A DNA stretch of 64,000 bases from Parapristionchus giblindavisi. Lineage: Eukaryota > Nematoda > Chromadorea > Rhabditida > Diplogasteridae. Below, in pieces: positions 53,771 through 64,000 of the stretch. Positions within the stretch are counted from its first letter, which is position 1; every line of letters begins with the position of its first letter. The notes under the pieces are model-generated. The model was not told the origin of the DNA. It did no database searches and saw only the letters and a program-made list of their open reading frames with translations. The translations under genes and the position numbers were made by a program. The DNA lies in the NCBI GenBank assembly GCA_943737045.1, contig CALSFV010000244.1, forward strand, positions 124,001 through 188,000, read 5' to 3'.

Positions 53771-56700
53771 ATGAATGCGGACATGGATGGTGGCGGAGGG
53801 CCGGTACTGTCCGATCCGCTTTTAAGTGCGATCGGGTCCCGGCACGACGATGAGGATTACGGTAGGCATGAGGAGGAGGAGTCGAAGGAGTACGGTGGGC
53901 ACAAGGATGACTTCTACTACGATCACTATTCGTCCGGTCATCATGTGGAGGATCATGCAGGGCAGGGGAGTATATTCGAGTGAGTTATTAAGATCTGATT
54001 AAAAACCTAAGACTTTGTGAAATTTTGAAGAAAAAACATTGACTATGCGTGAACAGCGATTTTGGTTTCAATATAATTTCCTAGCACACCGACCAACTAA
54101 GCATTCGATAATATTCAAAATATTTTCAATCTATAGTAGTGAAACACCCGGCAGCACGCCACAGCGTTCTCATGACTTTCAAAGCAAGAACGACCGCTCA
54201 ACATACAAACTCTCTCGAATACAATGGTCTCTCCTTTGTCTTGCTTTGGAAGAAAAATGGCTTGGACCAGAATACTGTGACGCGTGGACATGCATGCAGG
54301 AACGGCTTGTGTACGTGAGCCACTGAACTAGAATATTTACCACTAGAATGCCACTCCCGCAGGACTTGGGGTACCTTGGAAACGGGATGTACCTTTCAAT
54401 TCAATTCAATGATGTTTACTAGGGTGGCGAAAATGGATCGATGTGTCGACCTTTTTACGATCACTGTTCGATCACCGTGAATATCCACCTCTGACTGCCA
54501 GTGGGAATGAATATCCATCAACCATTCTCGCCACCCTAATGTTTACCAAGCACAGAACCACTTGGGGAGGAAATGGTGCCACTAAACGACTGATTGGTGA
54601 GGTCACATACAAGGGCTACTTCTATCTTGAATAACCTTTACCTTTACCACAAGAATAGCATAGAATGTACCGGAATAGAGTTACCTGCGTATCATTCCCA
54701 ATATTCGCTCCACTGTACAGTATGGGCTAGTGCCAGACGGTACTGCTTCGACAGATGCCTTGTTCTCTCCCTCTCCCTCTCCCTCTCCCTCTCCCTCTCC
54801 CTCTCCCTCTCCCTCTCCCTCTCCCTCTCCCTCTCCCTCTCCCTCTCTGTCTCCCTCTCCCTCTCTGTCTCCCTCTCCCTCTCCCTCTTGCATACATTTA
54901 TCTGACCCCCTGGCAGTCCTACTGGTCAATTACCACCTGTCTACTTAATTTGACACCATGCAACGTTTTAGCAAACATTAAAAGGCTATTACACTGAGTA
55001 GTTGAAATGTTGAAGCTTATTTGTAACAGTTAAAGTGTTGGCATAACCCGGTGTGTTAGGGGTGCTAGAATAACCCAGTGTACATATTTTCGGTAAATAT
55101 CCGCCCTCCCCATCCTTCATTGTTAACGAGAGAAGGAGAGGGAGACGAAGAGGGAACAGTAGATTTCCACAACTGGCCCGTGTTTTCGTGTAACGTTCCC
55201 TGCAAACGTAGGGAAAAGAAATGAAAAGTAGAAAAAACTCTCCGAGTTTCACGTACTCTCTCGTTACTTTATTTGGTCTCATCAATTCAGACACATCATG
55301 TAGTAGGAGCAAGATGGTATTGACCTTTAGACGCATAACATACCATAAGACAAATATATATTTTATTTTGTATAACATTATTTCATTTTAACATTATGTT
55401 CATGAAAACATTATAATTATCATTAATTAATTAGAGAATACCCTGGAGAATATTCTTTTCGCTAAAGTATAAATTACGACACTAGACAAAATTTCTATGT
55501 TTGTACATGTTCATTGGCAATTAGCCGACAGTTTTCACATGTGATTTGGACGATTTGTATGAAGTATAAATATATTCAAATTTGTCTCTAGGCGACTGCG
55601 TGTCTTCGATGGAAATTATAGCGTTAAGCTTATAATTACAAATATTATAATAATAATTAAGCAATGGAAACTACGCCACCCTCACTCCACTCCAACCGCT
55701 CCCTCCCATATCTTCGGTCCGAGGATCTGACAGGGTAAGTGATCTTTGTTCTTTGATCTTTGATCTTTGATCTTTGATCTTTGATCTTTGGTAGGAGGTC
55801 TCATCAAGCTCTCGATCGAATCATCGGTTGGAAAAGAGTAAATCGTTTCTGAAGGTGTCCTCTCCGGAGAGAAGACATCGGGAGGATGAGGATGATATCG
55901 ATAGGTATGTCTAATAAAAAATCAATAATCAAATAATCAATCAAAATAATCATAATGATAATCATAAATCATAATCATGATTAAATAAGAAATGAAATAA
56001 TTAGAAAATAAATAAGAAATGAAATAATGAAATAAGAAATAATATTGTGATAATGAAAAGGCGCATCCCGAGCTAACGCTCTGGCCATACTCTCTCGTTT
56101 TTGTCTGCGAGAGACTATTGCCATTTGGAGAGTAAAATTAGCTTGGGCTGTGCTTTTAATTACGCAAATTATAATACTAATAGCGCGTTCGCAAAAATCG
56201 TGAAAAGGAAGCGAAAAATGGGCAAGCGAGTGTGTAAAACGCTGAGAGTTTTATCCACTTTTCTTTTCTTTTCCACGACTTTTGAGTATTACTATTATCT
56301 AATTTATGATAAACATGGTACAGCGGTTTCGCGACCTCATAGGCACACCACTAGCTAATCTTACTCAAGTACTCTCTCGTTGACAAATAAAGCGAGCGAA
56401 CATGGCCAGAGCGGAGAGCTTCAAAATACCTTCAAAATAATTTGACTTATTTTCAGTCAACATTGTTATTATTTTTGTCACTCAATTGTTTAGCCTATTT
56501 ATTTCAAAATAATCTCTTAATCACTTCCTTATTGCTTCATTCATTCATTATTCTAGCTTTTAACTGATGGATAAATAAATAAATAAATAAATCTTATCTT
56601 CTTATAGCTCATCCCAATCCCAATCCATCTCATCCTCATTCTTCTTCAATCCTCCCACCTCTCAAGCCTTCCCCTCATACACCTCCATCAAGTATGAATA

Positions 56701-59700
56701 CGAAGGCAAGGACGGAGAGGACGACCATGCCACTCCCGATGAAGGTTTGATCTTTGGTCTTTGATCTTTGATCTTTCTATCTATTGAAAACCCGAATGTA
56801 CCACTTCATCATCCAATTCATTCATTCATTCGCTTTGCATCCATCGTACATATCCTATTTCGAACCCATCGCGCATCTACTCTCTCCCTCTCCCTCTAGA
56901 GTGTGCCTACCTCTCCCTCTCCCTCTGCCTATCCTTCTCCCTCTCCCTCTCTCCCTCGCTCCCTCTGCCTCTCTCCCTCTCTCCCTCTCTCCCTCTCTCC
57001 CTCTCTCCCTCTCTCCCTCTCTCCCTCTCTCCCTCTCTCCCTCTCTCCCTCTCTCCTTCTCTCCCTCTCTCCCTCTCTCCCTCTCTCCCTCTCTCCCTCT
57101 CTCCCTCTCTCCCTCTCTCCCTCTCTCCCTCTCTCCCTCTCTCCCTCTCTCCCTCTCCCTGCCTCTCTCCCTCTCCCTGCCTCTCTCCCTCTTGAGTCGT
57201 TGGTTCCTCAATTCTATTCTCCCGATCCATCTGCTTAGATACTGTCTCTGTCTGTCTCTCTCGCTCTGCCTGTCCAATCTCTCCCTCTCCCTCTCCCTCT
57301 GCCTTCTCTCCTTCTCCTCTTCGATCCAAATCTCGTCTAGTCCTCTTTCTTGATATCAATCAAATTGGTGCGAGTCTCCCAGAAAGGGAAGAAGACGAAG
57401 AAGGGGAAGAAGAGAGGAGAATAGAAGGTGCTGATTGGTAGATTGGTAGTGGTGGAAGAAAATTGGATGACACACACTGGATGGTAGTATTATTGTATAA
57501 TATTTTACCTATGATTTTACTCGAAATATAGAACAAATGTAGTACATTCGTGAAATAATCAGGCAAGTGAACAACAGATTGCTTATGAAAATAAATTTCT
57601 TATTCCTTATTCCATCATGCATATATAAAAGGGAGGCGATATCGCAATAAGAGGATCGAAAAGATCTGTTAAAGGCACACCCCAAGCTAATTTCACTCTC
57701 CGCTTTGGCAATACTCTATCGCGGACAAGGACAGCGAGAGAGTGTGGCCAGAGCAGAGTGTTTCAAAATCGCTCGGGGAGTCGCTTTAAAGGGATGCCCC
57801 AGGCTTTTTTCTCGAGTGAGAATAGTTCACGAAGGTCTCGTATGGAATTCCACAAACCTTAAGATGAAAGAATACTGTATCTCCGTGAGGAGAAAGTCAC
57901 GGATAAAGTCGAGAGTCGAGAGACAAACAACTGATCAAAAATCACTGCTCGAGGGGGAACTCGAACCCGCGGGGTGTGGAGGGAACATTGGGCATTTAAC
58001 CTCTGAACCACGAAGCGATAGTGTCAGTGAGCCTTATGTGTCTATCTATCCATTCCTTTCTCTCTCAACTCGGAACGACACTGTCTCTTGATAATCACTA
58101 ATTATATATCTATTATTTATCTGAATATCTATATAAATTCCTCCAATTCTCCTTCTTTATTCACTCCCAACCGTTCTCTCTCTAGTCATTTCTCTGTCGT
58201 TCTTTATTTAAATTGTAATAACAACAATAAGTACAAGAAACAACATCATTTATTTATTCACGAATAAATAACAAAACAGTCCTAGCGTATTCGCTTGATA
58301 TGAACCAGTCGCCCTTGCATAACTGAGTCATCTGAAGTAGAAATATTATATCAAAAAAGCTTAATCAATCAATGTGTGATATCTGTCTTACTCAATATAA
58401 GCGGACAGATAGTTTATAGCTAGTAGAAAAACAACAACGATGAACAATAACTGACAATCACATCAGCTCTATATCAAAGTATATTTCCATTCCGGATTTT
58501 TCATTGATGTAAAAGATAAGTGTAGTAAGGTGAAGATAATGTACCTCTGTGCAGTTGATCACCCTCTGTTACGTTGAGAAACCAGTGACCAATCACGTAG
58601 ATTCTGAAACAGGTAACCACAAGCCAAATCTGATCAATAACAATGAAATTTAAAAAAAAAATCTTATCTAAACAAGAAAGATCCCATTTGTTTGTGTCCT
58701 TCCCGGTTGTGGCTGGCTCCGTTCCGGCAGCATCCTGGAATAATTCCATTTAAATAAATAAATTCATAACTTTAATCACAGGAAGTTCATGAGTTTGTGA
58801 AACTAGTCTCCTATAATTCTACCATCACTATAACTAGTATGGATATCATCATAGTTGATATGTCATAACCCAGATTATAACATCCAACGCATTTGTTATG
58901 CATCGTTACATTTGCCTTACGTGCCTACGCCGCAACCACCGCCGTAACGACGAAGACGCAGCGGAGAAGGTTACGGCGTATGTACGTAAGGCAAATGTAA
59001 CGATGCATTATGTTCACAGTACAATAAACATTATGAGGAATAAACAAAAGACGAAAAAGTTGGGAAGAAGTACAAACCGTTCATCCATTGTCTCCAGTTT
59101 TACACGGACTGCAACACAGTTTGACCTCGTGGAGTCCTGCAAATCAAGGATTTATTTACAATTATAGGGCTGCCAGCTGATAAGTTGTCTTTGATGCCAC
59201 ATCAGGATGAATATTCACTTCAACAGACACTAAACAACAATACTCTACTTCAATCACAGTTACATAGTCAATCTGTATAATTTCGAGTCTTGTTTTGCTT
59301 CCGAACAAAACCAACATGAAAAGTAATTGTACTACTACTCTTACAATATAACGGGAGAGGTATTCAACTTCGCAATGGTGAAGTAATCCAAGATATTAGA
59401 TGAGAAAACATACAAACCTTGCAGTAGCAATTGCATCCCATTAAAACACAATTATACGGCTTAATTCGGCGTCGATACCTTAAACACAGAGTTAGATCAT
59501 GTGCACAGGTGCAGTGGAAGCAAACAAACATGAAATGCAACAACAAAAACGAATAAAATGAGGCGAAACAAGGTAGAAGTAAAACTGCAACTGCAACGAA
59601 ATCTTGTAGCGAAACTGAATTTTGCAGCGCATAAATGCAGTATGCTGTTTTATTGTTCCGTTAACGGGCCCGTTTGAACGGAAGGTTTGACCGCTTCCCT

Positions 59701-61604
59701 GTGGGACGCGACATCATTTTCCTTATTCAGGATTTCTGTTTTGCCAGTGGCTAGCCGCTCTTTTTTGAGATCCATTTTCGTAATACACAATGTGTACACA
59801 TGTATCCTGGGGTATTCCTTTAATAACTGAAAAGATAATTAGATCACATACGCACGACATTTGCGAAAATGGTTGTTTCATCGCAGCGAAAATTCTACGG
59901 TTTTCTAAAAAAAATCATCGCAAACTAGCCAAATTGATTTTTTGCGATAAGTGTTATCGATGAATGACAATATAGCGATATCCAAAACCTAGAACGAATT
60001 TCATTCCAGATTTCTCGTCCGTCACCGCTCTGGCCTCATCGACGACGGACTTTGGTCAGTCCTCTCATTCCCCCTATGGAGAGGGCGATCATTCATTCAA
60101 TTCGCCCCTATTACAAGCTCCGAAGATGGAGAAACACTCCTTCGATCAATATGATCGATTTGGCGATGGAGATATCGGTTAGATTTATTGTTATTTATTG
60201 ATTTATTGATTTTTAAACATTTTTATTCGCTTGAGCAATTTCGGTTGGCGAGGAATATAAATATTATTTCAAAGATTATTATTAAATCAAATATTTTTTA
60301 TTCTTATTCTCTTTTACTTATCCATCACTAAAAACCCTAATTGTGAAAGAAAAATGAAACTAACAAAATCATAGGTTGAAAAAGATTTGTTTTCTCTTTT
60401 CTCTGCTGCCTAAAGTGTAGTGGCACTTCAATATTTGAATAATAATATAACTGCAAATTGAAAAGATCAAAACACATTATGAAATCTATTCATCGACTAC
60501 TACTCTCAGTGAATGGAAAGTTGATGATCTTAGTCATGTGAAAACACATTAATTAACTACTACTAATACTACTAATAATAATAATATTATTATTATTATT
60601 GTCAAGGAGTGGATGATGATGATGATGTCTCGCCCTCATCGACAACCCTGCCCATCACTATGTCTCTCTCGCAGAGAATAGCCATGGCCCTGTCGCCTCA
60701 GCACCGAACCTCGCCCGACTCGTCCTCCTGTGACATCGAGGAGCTCAATACTAAGGTGTGAGATTTGATCTTTGATCTTTGATCTCTATGTAAATCCGTA
60801 CAATTTCAATAATGCTCATATTTGAAGTAACCAAACAAAATTTCGTTTAAATATCACATTCGTCATGATTTGATCAAAAACTAAGGCCATCTATAATTCG
60901 AATTTATAACCATAAATGGAAATGTTTTGTCACGTTTCGCGCTTATGCACGTTGATACAAATATGGAATTTCGCAATTTTTACACTAGAGACCTAAGAAA
61001 AAAAAATATTTAAAAAAAAACGAAAGAAATGCATGCTTTCCAGGAGTTAGCCATTCGAATCTCATCAGAACTCAAGCGATACTCCATTCCGCAAGCGATA
61101 TTCGCCCAGCGAGTGCTGTGCAGGTACTTTTTGTTTTACTTTACTTTTTTATTATTTTTTTATTATTATTTTGAATTGTGCAGGTACTTTTCGATATTAT
61201 TCTTAAAAACACGCACCGAGATAATGTGCAGCACTCCTGAAAATGCTCTCTCAAATTCTTTTCCAACGTTTAGCGTAGCCAGAGAGGATGGTCAAATTCG
61301 CTTGGGGTGTGTTTTTATAACACTCTCCAGCAAGATTAGCTAACAATAAGGTGTCAGTGAATGGAGTATAACAAAAATGACACTCCAGATGCTCTACAAT
61401 GATAAAATATATATTATTCTTTAAAAAAAATATTATATTTTTATAAATATTAAACATTTTGCAGGTCACAGGGCACGCTCTCCGATCTTCTGCGAAATCC
61501 CAAACCATGGTCGAAGTTGAAGAGTGGCCGAGAGACCTTCCGACGTATGGCCAAGTGGTTACAGGAACCGGAGTTCCAACGAATGTCTGCCCTGAGGCTG
61601 GCCG
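53771..61604 (+). CDS. ceh-48: OneCut homeobox transcription factor, 5' part with CUT domain (homeodomain beyond window)
   Basis: Exons: 53771-53979, 55662-55734, 55795-55904, 56608-56744, 60010-60177, 60607-60755, 61044-61123, 61465-61604; phases agree and exon 8 leaves in phase 1. N-terminus is Asp/Gly/His-rich. Exon 2 holds the family's N-terminal motif [19 protein letters not shown]. Exons 6-8 form the CUT domain, with [39 protein letters not shown] and [16 protein letters not shown] nearly identical to vertebrate HNF6. The homeodomain is not seen up to 64000, so the last intron exceeds 2.4 kb. OneCut proteins bind DNA through CUT plus homeodomain and act in neurons and endoderm. Symbol follows the worm member with this N-terminal motif and is tentative. 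Acceptors of exons 2 and 6 are AAG. Intron 4 hosts a nested gene on the other strand. Confidence 0.92.
54420..54538. mobile_element. 119-base hAT-type MITE with perfect 8-base duplication
   Basis: Ends TAGGGTGGCGA and TCGCCACCCTA (one offset), flanked on both sides by ATGTTTAC (54412-54419 and 54539-54546). TAGGG-type ends and an 8-base duplication define the hAT group. In OneCut intron 1. Confidence 0.9.
54765..54890. repeat. CTCTCC hexamer array
   Basis: About 20 units with two CTCTGTCTCC variants near the end. Confidence 0.92.
55198..55280. repeat. Family F-like element
   Basis: AGGGAAAAGAAATGAAAAGT then AACTCTCCGAGTTTCACGTA and CTCTCTCGTTACTTTATTTG; right stem decayed. Confidence 0.45.
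55741..55791. repeat. 7-base TTGATCT array filling OneCut intron 2
   Basis: Seven units of GATCTTT make up almost the whole 60-base intron between exons 2 and 3. The same heptamer (or GATCAAA) follows donors at 5363-5450, 56745 and 60758. Confidence 0.85.
56058..56160. repeat. Family A MITE copy with internal deletion
   Basis: AAAAGGCGCATCCCGAGCTA joins directly to ACGCTCTGGCCATACTCTC, dropping the AATTTGAAACTC block. Confidence 0.65.
56205..56285. repeat. Family F hairpin element
   Basis: CGTGAAAAGGAAGCGAAAAA to CTTTTCTTTTCTTTTCCACG. Confidence 0.55.
56340..56450. repeat. Family A MITE copy
   Basis: GGCACACCACTAGCTAATCT to GCGGAGAGCTTCAAAATACC; right end decayed. Confidence 0.6.
56885..57195. 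repeat. 8-base CTCTCCCT array
   Basis: From 56960 to 57155 an almost perfect 8-base unit repeats about 24 times, unlike the hexamer arrays elsewhere; edges degrade into hexamers and CTGCCTCTCC. Confidence 0.93.
57669..57789. repeat. Family A MITE, near-complete copy with TTAA on both sides
   Basis: TTAAAGGCACACCCCAAGCT to TCGCTCGGGGAGTCGCTTTAA. Confidence 0.85.
57935..58030 (-). tRNA. tRNA-like sequence, probably a pseudogene or SINE head
   Basis: On the minus strand GCTTCGTGGTTCAGAGGTTA resembles a D arm/A box and GCGGGTTCGAGTTCC a T arm/B box, 35 bases apart. The acceptor and anticodon stems do not pair well by eye, so a functional tRNA is doubtful. It differs in sequence from the modules of families C and G. 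Confidence 0.35.
58253..58258 (-). terminator. Polyadenylation signal of the nested gene
   Basis: AATAAA on the minus strand, 24 bases beyond the stop codon at 58282. Confidence 0.45.
58282..59775 (-). CDS. Nested antisense gene, 112-residue Cys/His-containing protein (5 exons)
   Basis: Minus-strand exons in order: 59775-59666, 59478-59418, 59136-59078, 58603-58545, 58331-58282. Phases 2, 0, 2, 1 match at every junction, all introns are GT-AG, and the frame runs from ATG to TAG. The product begins with a Lys/Glu-rich segment ([20 protein letters not shown]), then [20 protein letters not shown], a further Cys in [12 protein letters not shown], and two His ([16 protein letters not shown]), ending basic (LVHIKRIR). 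The order YRRR, C...C, then VxV and spaced His recalls FLYWCH/WRKY-GCM1-type zinc fingers, but this is a by-eye impression. The gene lies wholly in OneCut intron 4; a family E MITE sits in its third intron. Exon 2 uses an AAG acceptor, as seen elsewhere here; a CAG acceptor further upstream gives a hydrophobic alternative that does not match exon 1's phase. Confidence 0.5.
58899..59007. repeat. Family E hairpin MITE, copy 3 (TTA duplication)
   Basis: TGCATCGTTACATTTGCCTT to AAATGTAACGATGCA, TTA on both sides. Both arms read ATCG/CGAT where copies 1-2 read ACTG/CAGT. Confidence 0.88.
61200..61345. repeat. Family A MITE, degraded copy in OneCut intron 7
   Basis: AATGCTCTCTCAAATTCTTT ... GAGAGGATGGTCAAATTCGC then TTGGGGTGTGTTTTTA. 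Just upstream, TGTGCAGGTACTTTT at 61175-61190 copies the exon 7 donor region (61118-61130). Confidence 0.5.
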
Positions 61605-61754
61605 GTTAGCTGGTTTTATTTTAAATTAAATTTAAAATTCAAAATTTTCATACATCAAAAAGATGTGGCAACATATGAATCGGTTAAGTTAGGTGTGCAA
61701 GACCTAGCGATTTTCGGGATAGACAATGTATCTCTCATCGTTACAATTAGACAC

Positions 61755-61862
61755 TTTGTTCAAAATTTCTGCGAAAAGAAAAGAAAATTAGAGTAAACTC
61801 TCCTCGTTTTGCACGCTCTCTCGCTTGCCTCGTTTTTTTTCCTATTCGTGACTTTTCAACAC
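61755..61862. repeat. Family F hairpin element
   Basis: TTTGTTCAAAATTTCTGCGA, GAAAAGAAAAG, then CACGCTCTCTCGCTTGCC and CGTGACTTTTCAACACAA. Confidence 0.55.
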
Positions 61863-62204
61863 AAACTTGTAACACTAACAATAAATCGGAAAATATCATA
61901 CAAACTCGTAACTTTTTTGATGCATAGGCTCTCTCACTTTTGCGTGCTCTCTAGCTCTTTTTTCGCTCTCGCTTTTTCAATGGCGACCGCTCTCGAAATG
62001 CTGCGAAATGCGTCTAGACCTGCGCTAATGTTGCCTCTGTGTACACGTCTTCTATTACTTTCGTCTCACTCCAACATTCAAAATGACAATGACTTCATTT
62101 TTATTATTATTATTATATCATTATTTTATTAAATTTACCAAAATTAAAAAAATGTAAAATTAATGCCTGAATGAATGGAATGAGAGAGGGGTGGGAAGAC
62201 TCGG

Positions 62205-62320
62205 AGAAGAAAAGGAGAGGGAGAGGGAGAGGGAGAGGGAAAGGGAGAGGGAGAGGGAGAGGGAGAGGGAGAGGGAGAGGGAGAGGGAGAGGGAGAGGGA
62301 GAGGGAGAGGGAGAGAGACT
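62205..62320. repeat. GGGAGA hexamer array
   Basis: About 17 units, one GGGAAA variant. Confidence 0.93.
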
Positions 62321-62416
62321 ATTCTGTCTTACACTAATCCAGACCACTCACGCATGCTTAATCATGGAGAGGAAGAGGAGAATATGAGTGAGACTGGGAA
62401 GAATAACATTGTATAA

Positions 62417-62765
62417 TGGCTCGTTAAAAAATAGTGGAAAACCGAAATCGGCGACTTTCCACCTGTTAAAAAAGTACCCGGAAAGTCGAAAATGGAAACA
62501 CGAAATTTGAATTCGCGCGCGCTCAAAGAGGTGCGGGAATTCAAATTCCGACTTTACGTCACCGATTTTTAGCAGTAAAATGGAAATTCAACTTCCTTCT
62601 TGCTAAAAATGGAATCCGCGAAATTTCGCTGTCGGAATATGAATTCCCGCACTTCTTTGCGCGCGCGCGAATTCAAATTTCGTGTTTCCATTTTCGACTT
62701 TCCGGGTACTTTTTTAACGGGTGGAAAGTCGTCGATTTCGGTTTTCCACTATTTTTAACGAGCCA
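62417..62765. mobile_element. 349-base long-inverted-repeat MITE
   Basis: TGGCTCGTTAAAAAATAGTG faces CACTATTTTTAACGAGCCA; arms of ~130 bases include AAAGTCGAAAATGGAAACAC and a GCGCGCGC block. Ends 12 bases before a family C element. Confidence 0.82.
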
Positions 62766-62777
62766 TCAGATCTATCA

Positions 62778-63125
62778 TTAAAGGTGGAGACCCGCGAATG
62801 ATCATGCAAATGTCTTCCATATCGCTTATGCAAGTGTCTAGTGATATGCAAGAAGATAGGGAGACTAGTTATCGTTCCCTTAGCGTAGTGGTAAAACTTC
62901 TGACTCGAAAGCGCATGATCGCTGGTTCGAATCCTGTTGCCGAACTTTCCTATTTTCAAAAAGCGCGCCTTTGCCTGAGTTTGCTAGCATGATTCATTCA
63001 TGATTCTAGCGATCAATAAGCTGAATTAGCATAAAATAAATAATGTACGGTATGTAGAATAACTTTTGCTATCATTCTGTCTTCACAGTTTGTTCACGAA
63101 AATATTCGCGGGAGTCCACCTTTAA
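62778..63125. repeat. TTAA-flanked MITE family C with tRNA-like core, copy 2
   Basis: TTAAAGGTGGAGACCCGCGA to ATTCGCGGGAGTCCACCTTTAA. The core reads TAGCGTAGTGGTAAAACTTC and GGTTCGAATCC, closer to a true tRNA B box than copy 1. Confidence 0.82.
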
Positions 63126-63138
63126 ACCTCATCGACTT

Positions 63139-63225
63139 TTAACACCCAGAGTTAATTTTAACACCCAGAGTTAATTTTAACACCCAGCGTTAATTTTAAC
63201 ACCCAGAGTTAATTTAACACCGAGA
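63139..63225. repeat. 20-base AACACCCAGAGTTAATTTT minisatellite
   Basis: Four to five units; the unit resembles the end of family A (ACACCCCGAGCTAATTTT), suggesting it grew from a family A terminus. Confidence 0.85.
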
Positions 63226-63589
63226 GTAATATTGAATCACATTTGGGATTCATAAAATACAATTCCCCTCAACGAGGTAGGAAAGCTATATTAGCAAAAC
63301 ATGATGAAATAACTATTAAATATGAGACAGAATACAATTGCGAAAACTTTTGACATTCGGGGAACTTGTAGTTACGAAATGCGAACAACAATTTGAATAG
63401 AATTGAGGATAGGCATAGCATGACGAGGGTCCGTCGCTATAGTTGAATCGGTGAGAGAGATGTATTCAAATATTTCGTATTTATGAATACTCCACTGCAT
63501 TTCAAGTAACATCTAAATATTATGATTGCAACACAACGTGTTAAATACGTCATACTACAGGTCCTGGGGCGGTGGTATTTAAAAAAAGG

Positions 63590-63670
63590 TTCATTTTACT
63601 CTCTCTCTCTCGTAGACAAAGCGAGAGAGTGTGGCCAGAGAGGAGAGTTGCAAATCAATTTGGACTGTTT
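63590..63670. repeat. Family A MITE, short copy
   Basis: TCATTTTACTCTCTCTCTCT, GTAGACAAAGCGAGAGAGTG, GAGAGTTGCAAATCAATTTG; left end missing. Confidence 0.55.
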
Positions 63671-63825
63671 GTAGCACTTTTCATCTGTATTTTTTCATTC
63701 CAGTCCGATTCCGTATAGTATAGTCATCGCATTCCTTTCGTTTGCATCTATCGTAAGAGAGAGCTCTATCTATTCAATTATAGTCGCATACCACCAAGAC
63801 TACTAACCAAGTCATGGTCTGCACC

Positions 63826-63900
63826 GAAGAGAAAAGAAAACACTCTCCTCGTTGCACACTCTCTCTCGCCTCTTTTCTTTTCTTTTCGTGACTAAGATTA
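63826..63900. repeat. Family F hairpin element
   Basis: GAAGAGAAAAGAAAACACTC to CTTTTCTTTTCTTTTCGTGA, well-matched stem. Confidence 0.65.
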
Positions 63901-64000
63901 TTGATTTTGCCATCATATAGTGGCATCCTTAGTAGAAGAAGTAGAAGAAGATAAAGAAGAAGTTGAATAATCGAATGAACACCCAAGGGAGTAGCACCTT

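Larger units (their letters stand above)
61605..64000. other. OneCut intron 8 (incomplete)
   Basis: No homeodomain-like exon is present. Content is repeats listed separately plus AT-rich sequence; GACGAGGGTCCGTCGCTA at 63422 resembles 49028 (GACGAGGGCCGGTCGCTA). Confidence 0.6.

Noticed and set aside
56784..57359. Ser/Pro/Leu-rich frame and Arg/Glu-rich frame on the other strand
   Set aside because: 8-base CT array within OneCut intron 4.
58675..58737. Exon-like segment on the minus strand ([13 protein letters not shown]) after a TTCCAG
   Set aside because: Its phase does not fit either neighbour in the nested gene; skipping it restores a continuous frame. Could be an alternative exon.
59418..59584. 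Hydrophobic extension of nested-gene exon 2 (a possible membrane segment)
   Set aside because: Needs phase 1 from exon 1, which has no suitable donor; the shorter AAG-acceptor form fits.

Overview
This is a stretch of animal nuclear DNA, most likely from a nematode. Protein-coding genes are split into many short exons (about 45-250 bases) by introns rich in low-complexity sequence. The clearest lineage marks are a secreted protein ending in the cysteine-rich DB module, a fused NIT-FHIT gene, possible spliced-leader acceptors 1-3 bases before start codons, and many TACGGTA/TACTGTAG words and ATTG-type intron repeats. The many very small exons resemble diplogastrid genes (Pristionchus and relatives), but genus is a guess.

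Layout on the + strand: (1) 1839-9690, an 18-exon secreted Ser/Thr/Pro-rich protein with a C-terminal DB module; (2) 12229-14894, a FAM210-type mitochondrial membrane protein; (3) 15782-19749, a complete NIT-FHIT fusion of 450 residues; (4) 23209-28981, a secreted C-type lectin with a long acidic tail; (5) 30160-35418, a chain of phase-compatible charged coiled-coil exons that either continues the lectin or is a separate gene; (6) 43016-46498, a glycogen-targeting regulatory subunit of protein phosphatase 1 (RVxF motif plus CBM21); (7) 53771-61604, the 5' part of a OneCut homeobox gene with its conserved N-terminal motif and CUT domain, the homeodomain lying beyond the window. On the - strand, inside a OneCut intron, I could assemble a five-exon nested gene (58282-59775) of 112 residues.

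The genes are unrelated in function and do not form an operon. Most remaining sequence is repeats: about 29 copies of one ~115-base hairpin element, several other MITE families (TTAA, TA, TWA and 8-base target duplications), repeats with tRNA-like modules in their middle, a 1.4 kb palindrome, nested foldback elements, and CT/GA hexamer, ATT and minisatellite arrays.

The most interesting patterns are: introns in three or more genes that carry private tandem arrays running up to (and often copying) the 3' splice site; unusually frequent AAG 3' splice sites; TTAA-flanked families sharing the terminus TTAAAGG, one holding a tRNA-like promoter; and the nested antisense gene. All gene models are conceptual, built by reading phases by hand; no searches were run, and coordinates of degenerate repeats are approximate.
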